A DNA stretch of 64,000 nucleotides. Origin: Artemisia argyi (taxonomy: Eukaryota > Streptophyta > Magnoliopsida > Asterales > Asteraceae). A program made the translations under genes and the position numbers. Positions 20,197 through 33,700 of this stretch are shown one piece after another; position 1 is the stretch's first letter; each line of letters starts with the position of its first letter. The DNA lies in NCBI GenBank assembly GCA_030686995.1, contig CM060702.1, positions 62,407,340 through 62,471,339 on the forward strand, given 5' to 3'. The notes under the pieces are model-generated. The model was not told where the DNA came from. It worked only from the letters and a program-made list of their open reading frames with translations, and did not search any database.

Positions 20197-20875
20197 ATGG
20201 CATTGAAAATTAATGATTATTTAACTTCTGTGCGTTGTGAACCAGGAATCGTAAGACCCGTCCTTGAACAAAACATAAAATTTGAATTTTGGGAAATATG
20301 TCTTGATGAACTAAATAGATACAGATTCGCTGGAGAAGATGATGATGAAGCTCATAAGTACATATCAAGAGTCAACGAAATCATCAATATATTTCAAACC
20401 CTAGATGTATCAATAGACCAAGTAATGTTAATGGCATTTCCTTTCTCGCTCAATGGAAAAGCTAGGACATGGGTTAAAAAGTTACCTCAGGGGCTTATAA
20501 CCACCTGGGATTCATTGAAAAGGCTTTTCTTAAGGAATATCGAACTCCGTCTAAAATTCTGCAGCAGCTTGAAGATATCAGAAAGTTCAATAAAATTCAA
20601 ATGAATCTTTGTTCTCAGCCTGGGAAAGATTTGAGGATTTACTTTTCAAATGCTCGGAACACAAGCCCAACGAACATGAACAACTCCAAATATTTTACAA
20701 TGGGCTAAATGTTGAAAGAAGAAAAATGTTGGATTTCAGGGAACCTATTCCAAAGAAGACTGTAACAAAAGGCCTGGAGAAGATTGAAGAAGTTGCCCGA
20801 CATTCGTCAACCTGGCATGAAGACCAGTCACCTGTTCCTAATGAACCAAAGAAACTATGCTCAATTCTGAAGAAT
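20197..20875 (+). pseudogene. Athila-like gag (5' part, frameshifted)
   Basis: The structural Gag protein would form the particle in the cytoplasm. An ATG at 20197 opens 135 codons with the retrotransposon Gag fold signature: DEAHKYISRVNEI, then a FPFSLNGKARTWVKKLP block and TTWDSLKRLFLR. The frame is lost near 20600 and continues in another frame at 20609 (SAWERFEDLLFKC and PNEHEQLQIFYNGL), as in Athila/Tat Gag. The reading is cut at 20875 by Sirevirus copy A and resumes at 49058. Inactive because of the frameshift and insertions. Confidence 0.85.
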
Positions 20876-21371
20876 TGTTGACCCCAGTTGAGCAAACGAT
20901 CTTTATAGAAGTTGACTTGAATAAACACTTAAGCTATAATGCGGAATATTAAAGCTTAACTTAAGAAGAACAATTTCAATAACTATCAACACTTCAATAT
21001 ATTTATTATACGAGCACTCGACAATGCTAGGGTTTTACAACCTTGAAGTGAAAACGAGAACAAAGTAATACGTACCTACTCTAATCCTAGGCACCTCCTT
21101 TTATAGACCAAGGAGTCCTATTAGGTTTACAATAACTTTCTACACAAGATAAGATCTTTCTAAACGTATAAGATATACACATAATCTATTCTATAATTAT
21201 CCACTCGTGTATACAAGTTTATCTTTTCAGCAGCAGACTCTTTAGTAGCAGATTCACATAGCAGCAGTTTGACAACACTAACAGCAAAATCATTATCTTA
21301 GCAGCAGATTCTCATTAGCAGCAGTTTGATACTTAGTTAAATTCTGAGCAGTAGAATCTCAAAACCCAACA
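20876..21371 (-). repeat. Copy A 3' LTR (496 bp)
   Basis: Bounded by TGTTG and CCCAACA and matched by the 493-bp LTR at 48565-49057. It holds repeated AGCAGCAGAWTC-type motifs and a minus-strand TATA core within CTCCTTTTATAG. Confidence 0.93.
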
Positions 21372-21386
21372 ATCCTCCCCTAAACT
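21372..21386 (-). other. Copy A polypurine tract
   Basis: On the minus strand AGTTTAGGGGAGGAT directly precedes the 3' LTR. The same tract is in copy B at 30707-30721. Confidence 0.85.
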
Positions 21387-21439
21387 TAATATTTACTTTT
21401 AAATGATTAAGTTTCTTAAAAGCTTGATTAACCACCTAG

Positions 21440-24400
21440 AGGATGCTTCCAAACATACTACTTCTTCTTTGATGACTGTTGACTAAGAATCTTCTTGTAT
21501 TTTGACAACAAGTTGAAAGCTTGGTCATCAGTATCATAAGCCTTTTGTAGCTTAAGCTACTTCGCACCATTCACAATCTGATAAATAATCTCAAAGCAAG
21601 ATGCCAAAGGATAATCTTTCTCAATCAGCATATATAAAGTGTGTGACCCAATTTCTAAAACATACACCCCAGAACTTTGAAAGAGCATCCATTTTCTGAC
21701 TTTGAACCCTCTAATCTCTGTCCACTCTGAGTCTTCCATAAAAGGATCAAACATAAGTTTCAAAGCTCTCCAGATGATGTAATCAGACATAGCTTCCCTA
21801 TCATTATAAGTCACCACACCAAACTTTGTAGCACCACATTTTTCTTTGAACAACCTCCATAGAGTATAAACATCCTCTCTGTCAAAGTAGTATAACATTT
21901 TTTGAAGTCTGAGAAATCTAGATGTCTTCCCATCAGATCTTTTGACGTCATGAAATGTTCCAATAGTGTTTAGATATCCAGTAGTTACTTGAATGACTGG
22001 ATATTTGATTCCCATTGGTTCAGCATCAACTACTTCAGGTTCTTCCCTCTTTGCCACCATGGTTAGAGCCTGCATTTGTTGTTTTAGATGCTCAGGAGGA
22101 ATATGTTCAAAATCTTCCGCAAATTCATCATCATCATTAGATTTAGAGTTGTTTTGCACTGCTATATTCTGCTTTTTCCTAGCAACAATTTTCTTCATTA
22201 TACTTTTTCTCTTTGTACCTCTGCTAGAAGAAGTCATTCCCTTTTCAATAGCCTCTGCCAGAGTAAGCTCTGCTTTACTAGTTTTCTCAGGCACCAACTT
22301 TTTATTCATCTGAGCAAAATGTTCTTGATCTTCTGCACAGCCCATAAGATAGAAGGTATCCATTTCCTTTTTAGCCTATTGATACAAGTTAAACACCTCT
22401 TGATCTGACTTGTGTTTTAACTATACCAATTGCCAACCCTTCATATTCTTTAGGTATCTTTCATCCTCTCTCCTTTGTTGAAGTGAAGTTGGTCCCCTGA
22501 AAACTTTCTTCTTTCTTCATACAGCAACAGCTTCTTTCTTCTTCCTTGCTGTGAATTCTTTTATCCAAGTTGCAACATCAAATTCTGGAACTTCTTGTCC
22601 TTCAATTTTAACCAACTTAGAGAATTCAATGTCAGCATCCATTCTAATTTTCTCATCAATACATTCCTCATACCTCTTCAAATCCGCTGCTTCCTTATCA
22701 GCCATTTCCTTTTGTTGTTGCAGCAATTGTTGCTCTTCAATATCAATTTGCTCTTGTTATTTTCTTGCAAAAGCTGCGTCATGCTCAATTTGTAACTCTT
22801 TAGGCCAATAATGAAAAGGAAGCTGGGAGTAATCTATTTAATCATCATCAGAATCTAACACAGGTTCTTCAGTAACCTTGCCCTTCCCTTTATCAGTAGT
22901 AGCAGATGATGAAATTGAACTTGTATGTCTTTTTGAAGCAACAGGTTCTCTGATTACTACTCCCTTTATAGGTACTCTTGGTAATGGAGATGATATAGTG
23001 GATGTTGGTTGCTGTGGTTGTGATTTACTTGGTTGTGTTAATTGTTGTGTTGTTGGTTGAGATAGTGATTTGGGTTGAACATCTGTTGTCTTCTTACTTA
23101 ACAACACCATGGCCTTAGCAGCATCTTTGTCACTAGATCCAGCAGTGGAACCTTGTGCATCAGCAGAATTGAGTTTCTCACTAGCAGCAGGATCAGCAGA
23201 ATCCTAAGCAGCAGAATTTTGTGCAGCAGCAGAGTCATTAGTCTTGTCAGTAGTAGCAGCAGTATCCAAATCTTTAGCCACAGAATCACCCAAACTTTTC
23301 AAAGCTTCACCCATCAACCCTATAGCCTTTACTAGTTGCTCAGTCCCCAAAGTCTTGAATTTCTCCACCACATTCGCATGAACATAAACCAATTCTTCCA
23401 TTACAGTTTCATTCCCCTGCTTGTCTGTAACCACAAAACCATCCATATCTTAAGGACTTTCCACCTCCATATCATCATTCATTTGAACCTCCCTTGAAAC
23501 CTTACCAGTATCCATATCTTGAGCAACATCAAATCTTATCAAATTTCCCTCCCCTGAACCCATTGCCACATTCTGTTCTTCATTCCTCCCCTATTTGGAA
23601 GCATCCTCTTCCAAAGTGACAGAGTGCTCAGGAGAACTAACCACTTGAGATGTGCCCACTTTCTTCAATCTTCTGAAGGAGGTTGAAGATCTTGATTTCC
23701 TTAAAGTCTTTATCTTCCTCTGTAAATTTCTGATCTTTTTAGCTTGTTCACCAGAAATTATTTGAAGACCAAGAATCTTATCCTCCAAAGTATCACACTT
23801 AAGCTCCAGGTTGGTACAAGTAGCCATCAATTTCTTTATGAGTTTCATGCTAGTCTCATCACTTCGACCTGTGTGACCTGGTCCGAGAGTTGAATCATTG
23901 ACATTGTCATTTTATACAGTATTATCCATCAATTCATTTGTCACTGATTTGTCCTCATCACTTCGACTTGTGTAACCTGGTCCGAGAGGTGAATCTTGGG
24001 ACTTAAACCCAGCATCAAACCTATTTTGATCATCTGAGTCCCTTGTATTTGCCATGTGGCTAGGGTTACCATCATTGGAATTAGATTCATCCGAACCCTC
24101 CTCACTAGATGTTGCCTTGGTTTGGGTCTTACTTATGTTATCACTGTCCTGCTCTGCTGCTAAGCTAGTAGCAGTAGTGACAGCCCTTGCCAACATTTCC
24201 CCTCCATCACCTAGGACAGCCTCATCTGGTACATCCATCCTAACACTAGCCTGAGGTCGCTCAGTGTTCTTGTTGGCTTTCCTACGGGTGTAGAGTATTC
24301 TTGGTTGAGTGACAAATGCAGTAAAATTGGGTGTGTGATGGGAATCAGTGGGAGTTCCTGATCTTTCACCCTGAGTATTTTGCACAATTTGCACCATATA

Positions 24401-25138
24401 AGGTGTAAGTGATGTAAGTGTGCCTGAAAATCCTTTTCCATTTTTAAGTAAGAAAGTAAACATTTTTGGAACCAACTTAGGAGATTCATAAGTGGCTTTA
24501 TGTGTTCTTACTTTTGAAATTTGGTTTTCCACAAAGAGTTGTATAAATCTTGGATAAAGTAAGTAAGAACCAGAATCTTTGATACTTTTTACATTCCCTT
24601 CCAAAATCATGTTTGAGAAATTGAATGGGTCTCCTTTGCTTAGGCATATCATAGCAGATGCTATGGTAGCACTAAATTCATTCCACCCAGAAGTTTTTGA
24701 ACTTAAACAATGAAGAAGATTATGAACTAAAAATTTATATTGAGAACAGAGAAGCCCTTTTTGAAATTTTAAACCAGAATGTTGGCCCTCATATCCCAAC
24801 TCTTTAAAACCTTCAAAAATGGCAGAGTTAGCAAGACATTTAGTCTCTGTTCCATCATCAAAGAGAAGAATTTCTCTTATAGAAGATTCAGTGACAAGTA
24901 CTTATTGACCATCTACCATGGCCTTAATATGTTTTTCCCCATTCCCAGTTTTGACTTTTGCAGTAAGCCAAAACTGTTTGATGTAGGAAATATATATAGT
25001 AGGATTCACAGTTAATGCATACCTAAGAGAAGTAGCATTCAAGAACTTAACCATATCTGTGAAACCTTCATGAACCATCTTTTCATCCAATAAAGCAACA
25101 TTATTATGACTTTCAGCCCAGGTGCGTGTTGATTCCAT
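21440..25138 (-). pseudogene. Sirevirus ORF3 (env-like position), copy A, broken
   Basis: A long ORF downstream of pol, where Sireviruses carry an envelope-like gene. It starts MESTRTWAESHNNV at 25138 and is colinear with copy B at 30797-34493. The N-terminal globular part (FLNATSLRYALTVNPTIYIS, YIKQFWLTAKV) is followed by a Ser/Thr-rich linker with LGPGYTSRSDE repeats, a coiled coil near 23600-23840, a second charged helical part near 22520-22730, and a C-terminal domain (LRLQKMLYYFDREDVYTLW, then KWMLFQSSGVYVLEIG). I see no clear signal peptide or membrane span. It is broken by several stops and frameshifts, including a break at about 24902 and a TAG after 21557. Function unknown. Similar proteins are frequent in Asteraceae repeats by recollection, not a search. 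Confidence 0.75.
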
Positions 25139-25438
25139 GAATTAGGGTTTAGAGAATTGGGAATTTTTGACTTAGAGAATAATGGAGTGTTAGGGTTTGA
25201 GAGAACTTCAATTTGGAGCTCGTAATATCCAATTGTGTGATTTAATTAGGTTTTAAACATGTTTGTAGAAGTTACATACCACCCTCACACTTTCAACCAT
25301 AGTAGCAGAACCTTTTATATCAGCAGAACTAGCAGTAGAGTGATTTGGCCAGCAGCAGAGTTGACTAGTCGTAAGATATTCTTGGTCAAAAAGTCAAAAA
25401 TCTTCATTATTTAATGCCCGATATCACTTCTTGATCAA
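25139..25438. other. Divergent intergenic region, copy A
   Basis: About 300 bp between the minus-strand ORF3 start and the TATA box of the plus-strand antisense ORF. It contains AGCAGCAGA-type motifs and no ORF. A bidirectional promoter is possible. Confidence 0.4.
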
Positions 25439-25446
25439 TATAAAAA
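25439..25446 (+). promoter_or_regulatory. TATA box of the antisense ORF, copy A
   Basis: TATAAAAA lies 93 bp upstream of the antisense ATG (25532). It aligns with TATAAAAA at 34808-34815 in copy B, 116 bp upstream of its ATG. Confidence 0.6.
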
Positions 25447-25531
25447 GGGAACTAATCTTTCCCTAATTCATCAATCACAAACCCTAATATCTTCCAAAAT
25501 CATCAATCAATCAAATCAAATCACAATCAAA

Positions 25532-26002
25532 ATGAAATCCGTTCCTGAAATCATCAGCATATCATCCGATTCTTCTTCTTAGGATTCCACACCACTCCCT
25601 CCATACGTTCCACCATTCCGTCCACCCCATGACGGATGGAGAACCAAAGAACAAGCAAGAAAGAGGAAACATGACCTCCATGTGTTCTAGGATCTTTTGA
25701 ATCTCAATCAAATTCCCAGTACTTCAAGGGGTAAAGGTGTGATGTCCCCTAAGTCTTCAGCTTCATCAGAATCATCAGAGGATCCCAATCCTTGGATCCC
25801 AATCCAACCACCTCCAAGAGAGCTCATATCACCATTCCTCTGCACATAATCAGACGAGGATGAACCATAAAACAATCCTCCTTCAACTTCTGAGAGACCT
25901 CAATCATCAAGACCAAGGTCACCAACTAGAACAAGAAGGTCAAACCCTCCTCTGCCAAAGTCAAGAGAAGTGGTTATTGGTCTACCCTGTCCAAGACGTT
26001 GA
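25532..26002 (+). pseudogene. Antisense accessory ORF, copy A, four nonsense codons
   Basis: ATG at 25532, TGA ending at 26002, 157 codons including the stop. The frame matches copy B (34924-35400) from start to end. Codons 1 to about 105 align without net indel, and the two-codon length difference lies later. Four in-frame stops replace sense codons of copy B (for example TAG at codon 17 where B has AAG). It begins MKSVPEIISISSDSSS and ends GLPCPRR. Many differences from copy B are silent. Decayed version of the gene described for copy B. Confidence 0.75.
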
Positions 26003-26395
26003 TGTAGTCTTTGATAGTTGTCTTTTGATATAGTCTGTTGATGTAGCAATCTCTTGTAATCTTTGGTAGTCTTTTGTGGTTGATAAGTGTTTGTAATCTT
26101 TTGGCTTCACCATGGAATGAATGACATATTTATGTTCTTGTTTCTTTAGACTTGTGTATAAACAACAACAATCATCAATTTGAACTTATCCTGCAAAATG
26201 TTAGTCTAAAAACCAAAACACACAAACACATGTTGCATATGTACTATTTATACTCAGCAGTAGAATGTCATGTAGCAGCAGAGTAAAATCTAACTAGTAA
26301 AATACTTCACAAGAAGCAACAGAAACATCTTAAACAGCAGCACAGTTACTTTACAAAACTTTACAAAAGCATAAGGAGATAAGTTTTTCGAAGAT

Positions 26396-29300
26396 TGATC
26401 ATACCAATGTTTGCAATTAAAAATTGAAACCTCCCTACATCAAAATGTTTTGTGAGTAGATCAGCAACATTGTTATTAGTATGAATCTTGACAATTTGAA
26501 TCAACTTCTTTCAATAACAATCCCTTATAAAGTGATGTCTTATCTCAATATGTTTTGTTTTATAATGAAAAACAGTGTTTTTAATGATGCAAAGTGTGCT
26601 GTTATTATCAATATGAATCTTGGTGTTCATGAAATTATACCCATAATCCAATAGTTGATTTTGTATCCAAAGCACTTGACCACATCAATTGAAGCAGCTA
26701 CACACTCAGCTTCAGTTGTAGAATTTGCCACCACTGTTTGTTTCTTGCATTGCCATGACACCAATCTGTTTCCTAGAAATTGACAACCTCCTGTTGTAGA
26801 CTTTCTATCTAAGCAAGCTCCAACATAGTCACTATCTGAGTATGCTACCAAATCAAAAGGTGAATCCTTAGGATACTAGAGGCCCAATTTAGGTTGATGC
26901 CTTAGATACCTAAAAATTCTCTTCATTGCATTGAGATGTGATTCTTTGGGACATACTTGGAATCTTGCACAGGCACCTACAACAAACATAATATCAGGCC
27001 TTGAAGCTGTAAGGTACATCAATAAACCAATCATTGATCTGTACAAGTGAACATCTACTTCTTTGCCATTTTCATCTTTCAACAATGGTTTATTAGATTC
27101 CATGGTTGTCTTTGCAGGCTTAGCATCTTCAAATCCTAACTTCTTCAAAATATCATTAACATACTTATCCTGACTAATAAATTTGCGATCTTCCTTTTGT
27201 GTAACTTGCAGACCCAAGAAGAAGGTGAGTTCCCCTATTGAACTCATAGCAAACTTATCCTTCATAAGCTTCTCAAACTCAACACACATAGCTTTGTTTG
27301 TAGAACCAAAAATGATGTCATCAACATAGATTTTTACCAGCAAAATATCATCCTTGTGTCTTTTGAGAAACAAAGTCTTGTCAATCTTTCCTCTACTAAA
27401 CCCAGAATCTATCAAATATGTAGATAAAGTATCATACCAAGCTCTAAGAGCATGATGTAAACCATACATTGCTCTAGTTATCTTGTAAACTTTGTTAGGA
27501 TAATCAGGGTCTTCAAAACCAGGTGGTTGAGACACATAGACTTCTTCTGTGATTGTCCCATATAGAAAAGAACTTTTGACATCCATCTGATACACCACAA
27601 AGTCTTTATATGAAGCATAAGCCAGAAATAATCTAATGGACTCTATCCTTGCCATAGTTGCAAATACTTCATCATAGTCAATGCCTTCTTGTTGAGTGTA
27701 TCCTTGTGCAACTAACCTTGCCTTGTTTATGATGACTATGCCTCTTTCATCTCTTTTGCATCTAAAAACCCATTTAGTTCCAATCACCCTTTGCCCATTT
27801 GGTAAATCAACCAAGGTCCATACTTCTTGTAGTTTGAATTGCAGAAGCTCATCTTCTATTGCTTCCACCCAACTTGGCTCTTGTAATGCTTTATAAGTAT
27901 TTTTGGGGCAATTTGAGATAGAAACTAGGAAAACAAGCAATTTTGCAGATCCTTGTGACTGTTTCTTTGATGAAGAGATCTTGCAAAGAAACTTTGATGT
28001 TATAGATCTTTCTGCTCTTTAGTCATTCTTCTTGTTTGAACAAATGATGTTGGATCACTGAGAATTTGATCTTTGGGATGATTCTTATGAACTCTTGTGG
28101 TAGTAGTAGGACTAACAGGAACATTGAGTTCCATGTTATTAATGTCAGTATCTGTTCCAAACAATTTACCATCAAGAGCTTCATCATCTGTGTCATAGTA
28201 AATGTTCTCTAGAGGAGGCATATTTGGATCATCAGGATAGTTTGGATCAGCAAAAGACCTACCCTGAATGTCCATAGATGGAAACTTTGGTGAAGAAGTA
28301 GAGTCAATTGGCTTAGCAGCATAATTGACTGAAGCAGTAGTTGTGTCTTTTGGCCTAGCAGTAGAGTCTTCTGGTGTAGAAGTAGTCTGCTTTGGATTCA
28401 CTGTTGAGTCATCTTCAACAACTTTAGGTGCTTCATTGGTTACTTTTTCAACATCAACAGGTATCTCGATGCCTTCTTCTGTTTCCTTAGGTTTCTCATG
28501 AGTAACAGCATCTTCTTGTAAACTTTGAACCTTCTGAAAGGGTAGTAAAGTTGGACCAATCTTCAGTTTCTCAACCAAAACAAATTCTTCTTGAGATTTG
28601 TTTGTGTCAACACTTGCAATAATTGGCACATAATTCATAGTTCTGGTAAGAATATCAATATTAAACAACCATTCTGGTCCTTTTCCTTCAGCATTAGATG
28701 TGTTCTCACTAAACTTAATTTGAAAATTTTCCTCTACATGTTTTGTTCTCTTATCGTAAACTCTGAAAGCTTTACTGTTTACAGAGTAACCAACAAAATA
28801 TCCTTCATCTTCTTTTTCTTCAAACTTGCCTAACTGATCCTTAGTGTTTAAAATAGTAATAGGACATCCAAATGGTTTAAGAAAATCAATAATCGGTTTC
28901 TTTCCATGAAATAACTCATATGGAGTCTTGTTAGGAGGCTTAACTACCTTGCTTCTGTTTTGCACAAAACATGTAGTATTTACAGCTTCAGCCCAAAAAG
29001 GTATAGGTAATTTAGAATCAGATAACATTGTTCTTGCAGCCTCAATCAGAGTCATGTTTCTTCTTTCTGCAACACCATTCTGTTGTGGAGTTCTTGCAAC
29101 ACTATGTTGTCTTAGAATACCCTTTCCCACACAGAATTGATTCATCACACTATTCTTGAACTCAGTTCCATTGTCATATCTGATTATTTTCACCTTGTGG
29201 TTATTCAGGTTTTCAACTCTAGTTATGAATGCCTTAAGAATCTTCGGTGGTTCATCTTTAGTAGCTAGAAAGAACACCCAAGTAAACCTACTAAATTCAT

Positions 29301-30030
29301 CTGTGACAACTAGGCAATATGACTTCTTGTTCAAACTATTCACAAAAACAGGCCCAAATAAATCCATGTGAAGTAAATGTAAGGGCTTGGTAATTGTGTT
29401 CACAGTCTTGGACTTGAATGAAACTCTGTGCTGTTTATCCTTTTGACATGCAACACAAGTTTCATAATTTTCAAACATCTTTGTAGGCATCCCTCTCACA
29501 AGATTTCCTTACACCAACTTGTTCATGGTGTTGAAATTCAGATGTCTAAGTCTTCTATGCCATAATTTGGACTCATCAAGAGTGGCCTTTGCAATTAGAC
29601 AAGTCAATGCTCTTTTGGGAAAAATGTTCTTAATGTGGTCACTGTATATTTTTTCAGTTCTAGGGACTTTCAATAGCACAAATTTATCATCTGGAAACTA
29701 AAAATCAGGAGAAAGGATCATACATTCAGTGTCTGTAAAAAGAACAAAGTTCTTTTTGTCACACATTTGTGAGACACTAAAGAGGTTAAACTTAAGCCCT
29801 TTCACAAGAAACACCTTCTCAAAGTCCAAATTCCCTGTTTTTAGTGTACCTCTGCCAATAATCTTTCCACCTTTTGGATCATTCCCAAAAGCAACATAAC
29901 CACCTTCAAAAGCCTCAAAGTCTTCAAGTTGAGACTCATCACCAGTCATGTGTCCAGAGCATCCATTATCAACTATAACAATATCTTTTAGCTCATCCTG
30001 TAGATTTCCCTGCACATGAAAATAGAGAAA
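26396..30030 (-). pseudogene. Sirevirus pol (protease, integrase, RT, RNase H), copy A, broken
   Basis: Sense order from the right. Protease VDNGCSGHMTGDE (29.9 kb) carries DNG instead of the usual DSG. It is followed by the GAG-pre-integrase region with a nonsense codon at 29698, then an integrase frame (28000-29499) with HMDLFGPV, DNGTEFKN and GVAERRN motifs. RT (26876-27940) has [11 protein letters not shown] and the catalytic YVDD in [13 protein letters not shown]. RNase H (26627-26851) starts MVAYSDSDYVGA and is then frameshifted relative to copy B. Reverse transcription and integration would occur in particles and nucleus, but nonsense codons and frameshifts make it inactive. Upstream the frame is linked to gag across the KRN-stop junction at 30031. 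Confidence 0.9.
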
Positions 30031-30229
30031 TTAGTTTCTCTTGGGGACCCAAGCCATTACTGACTTGGATCTGCCTTGTGCATCAACATAGTCAAATTTC
30101 TTTAAGTCTATTGATGCACTGCTGTTTTTGGAAACATGATTTGAAGCAGTTGATTTAGGTTTCCAAGTCCAGCAAGCTGAGGCCTTAACAGCATAAAAAT
30201 GATTTCCAACAACTGTATTTGTTAAAACT
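30031..30229 (-). pseudogene. Copy A gag C-terminal end, severed by copy B
   Basis: [20 protein letters not shown] and VMAWVPKRN followed by TAA at 30031-30033. This is the last part of copy A gag. The remainder lies at 46071-48478 beyond copy B. A TTTTCATGTGCAG acceptor-like sequence follows the stop (AG at 30011-30010 on the minus strand). Confidence 0.85.
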
Positions 30230-30706
30230 TGTTGATCCCAGTTGAGCAAACGACCTTATATAGAAGTTGACTTAGATTAAACACTTAAGCTAGAATGCGG
30301 AATATAAAAGCTTAACTTAAGAAGAACAATTTAACTATCAACACTTCAATATTATTAATACGAGCACTCGACAATGCTAGGGTTTTACAACCTTGAAGTG
30401 TAAACGAAAACTAAAACAATACGTACTCAATCTAACCCTAGGATCCTCCTTTTATAGGCCAAGGAGTCCTACTAGGTTTACAATAACTTTCTATGCAAGA
30501 TAAGAATATTCTAGACGTATATACTATACACACAATCTATTCTATAATTATCTACTTTGAATACATGCTTATCACTTTAGCAGTAGATTCCTTCAGCAGC
30601 ATTTTCCCTTAACAGCACTTTGACATCAACAGCAGAATCATTTACCTTAGCAGTAGTTTCATCACAGCAGCAGTTTCACTCAGCAGCAGAATCCAAAAAC
30701 CTAACA
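30230..30706 (-). repeat. Copy B 3' LTR (477 bp)
   Basis: TGTTGATCCCAGTTGAGCAA at the left, ends CCTAACA (the 5' LTR has CCCAACA). Same length as its partner at 45594-46070. Confidence 0.95.
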
Positions 30707-30721
30707 ATCCTCCCCTAAACT
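30707..30721 (-). other. Copy B polypurine tract
   Basis: AGTTTAGGGGAGGAT on the minus strand abuts the 3' LTR, identical to copy A. Confidence 0.85.
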
Positions 30722-30796
30722 TAATATTTATCACTAAATCATTAAGTTTCTTCAAAGCATAGTTATACACTAGGAAGATGCTTCTTCAAAGCATAG

Positions 30797-33700
30797 TTAT
30801 ACACTAGGAGGATGCTTCCAAACACTCAAATCTTGAGATGTATGTTGACCAAGTATCTTCTTATACTTTGATAGCAAATTAAATGCCTGATCATCAGTAT
30901 CATAGTCTTTCTGTAAGTTGAGTAATCCAGCACCATTAACCATCTGATTGATAGTATTCCAGTATCTTACCACTGGAAAATCCTTTTCAGCCAGCATATA
31001 CAAAGTAAGTGGTCCAATATCCAAGACATGAATTCCAGAATCTTGAAAAAGTCTCCATTTTCTTACCTTATATTCTACTATCTCTGTCCATTCAGAATCA
31101 TCCATTGAAGGTTCATACATAAGATTCAGAGCTCTCTAGAGAACATTATCAGACATAGTCTTAATGTGATCAATTTTCTCTATTTCGTACTTTTTACCAT
31201 CAAACTTCTTAGCTCCAAACTTTGCCTTATATAGCTTCCACAAATCATCAACATCCTCTCTATCAAAGTAATATAACATTTGTTGAAATCTAAGAAACTT
31301 GTGAGTCTTTACATCAGATCTCTCAACATCATGAAATGTTCCAATTTTAGTATCATATCCTGTACTTACTTTGATAATAGGATATTTGATTCCTATTGGT
31401 GTGGCATCGACTACTTCAGGTTCCTCCATCTTACCAACCATAGTGAGAACCTTCAATTGTTCTTTTAAATGCTCAGGAGGAATATGATCCTAATCATTCT
31501 TGAACTCATCTCCTTCTGGCTTAGAACTGCTTTCTTCTCCTGTTTTTCTCTTCTTCTTTGCAAAGGATTTATGAACAACAGCTTTCCTTTTACCACTTTG
31601 AATAGAAGAAGTTGTCTTATCTGCAGTATCATCAAGCTGCTTAACAACATCTGCCTCTTGAACATGTTCTACTTCAACAACTTTATCAGTTACCAACTTT
31701 TTATTCCTTTGAGCAATGTGTTCCAAGTCTTCAGGACAACCCATAGGATAGAAGGTATCTATTTGTTTCTTAGATTCTTGATACAAGTTAAAAACCTCTT
31801 GATTAGACTTAGGTTTTAACTATACCAATTTCCATCCCTTCATATTCTTCAGGTACCTTTCTTGCTCTCTTCTTTGTTGCAATGGAGTTGGACCCCTGAG
31901 AACCGTTTTCTTTCTCTAGTAGCAGCATCTTCTTTCTTTTTCTTAGCAGTGAACTTCCTTATCCAAGATTGCACATCAAAAGTTGGAATCTCATTTTCTT
32001 CAATCTTAATCATCTTGGAGAGTTCTATATCAGCATCTATTCTTATCTTCTCATCAACCCATTCCTCATACCTCTTTAAGTCTTCAGTTTCCTTTGCAGC
32101 CCTTTCTTTTTCTTCCTGAACCAACTGTTGTTCTTCTTGATCAAGCAATTCTTGTTCTTTCAATGCAACAGCTGTATCATGTTCAACTTGTAATTCCTTG
32201 GACCACCAATGAAAAGGTATCTCAGATTAATCAATCCCCTTATACATCCACTCAGGATCTTTTACTTGCTTGCCCTTCTCTTTATCAGTAGAACATGATG
32301 AAACAACCTTCTTTTGTTGAGCAGCAGGTTCTCTGATTACAACTCCCTTTTGAGGTATTCTTGGTGTAGATGATGTGATTGTGGTTGTTGGTTGTTGTGG
32401 TAGTGATGGAGTTGGTAGTGGTGTATCTTTTGAAGATGATTAAGATGGTACCTCTATAGTCTTCTTACTTAACAAAACCATAGCCTCAGCAACAGCATTG
32501 TCACTAGACCCAGCAACAGAATCTTGTGCATCAGCAGAACTGACCTTTCCACTAGCAGCAGGATCAACTAAATCCTTAGCAGTAGAATCTTGAGTAGCAG
32601 CAGACTCATCAATCTTGTTAGCAAGAGTAGCATTTTCAAGTTCTTTAACCATAGAATCACCCAAAGTCATTAAAGCTTCACTCATCAACCCTGTTGCCTT
32701 CACTAGTTGCTCAGGCTCCAAAGTTTTTCCACCACATTTTCTTGAGTAGCAATCACCTTTTCCATTACAACCTCATTCCCTGATTTGTCAGCAATCACAA
32801 AATTTTCAGCATCCTGAGGACTTTCCACTTCCATATCTCCAACCTCTGGAACCTCCCCTGAAACTATTCCAGCATCCATATCCTGAGCACCATCAACTTT
32901 CTTCAAATTAGCCTCCCCTGAACCCATTATGTCTTCATTCCTCCCCTGTTTGGAAGCATCCTCTTCCAAATGAGTAGAGAGTTCAGGTGAACTTATAACT
33001 TGAGAAGTGCCCACTTTCTTCAATCTTTTTAAGGAGGCTGAAGATCTTGATTTCCTTAAGTTCTTAATCTGTTTTTGCAATTTGGTGATGAGCTTGGCTT
33101 GACCATCAACAACAGTAGAAAGACTAAAAATTTTATCTTCCAATGAAGTACACTTCACCTCCAAGTTGGTACAAGTAACCGTCAATTCCTGAATGAGTTT
33201 CATAGTAGTCTCATCACTTCGACCTGTGTAACCTGGTCCGAGAGGTGAATCATGGACATTGTCATTATGTATAAGATTTTCCATCAATTCATTTGTCACT
33301 GTCCTCTCCTCATCACTTTGACCTGTGTGACCTGGTCCGAGAGGTAAATCTTGGGACATAAACCGAGTATCAAACCTAGTTTGATCATCTGAGCCCCCTA
33401 TATTTTCCATATTGCTAGGGTTACCATCCTGAGAATTAGATTCAGCTGAATCCTTTTCTCTGGATGTTGCCTTGGTTTGGGTCTTAATGATGTTATCACT
33501 GTCCTGCTCTGCTGCTAAGCTAGAAGCAGTAGTGATAGCCCTTGCCAACATGTCCTCTCCATCACCTAGGACAGCCTCATCTGGTACAGCCATACTAACA
33601 CTATCCAGAGGTAGACCAGTGTTCCTTTTGGTTTTCCTACGGGTATAGTGTATTTTGGGTTGTGTAGCAGATGCAGTAAAATTGGGTGTGTGATGGGAAT

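Noticed and set aside
21993..22811. Plus-strand ORFs opposite ORF3 of copy A (up to 106 codons)
   Set aside because: They lie opposite recognisable ORF3 coding sequence, and copy B has only partial, rearranged equivalents. Hydrophobic, Ser/Phe-rich composition is expected from the reverse of Glu/Lys-rich helices.
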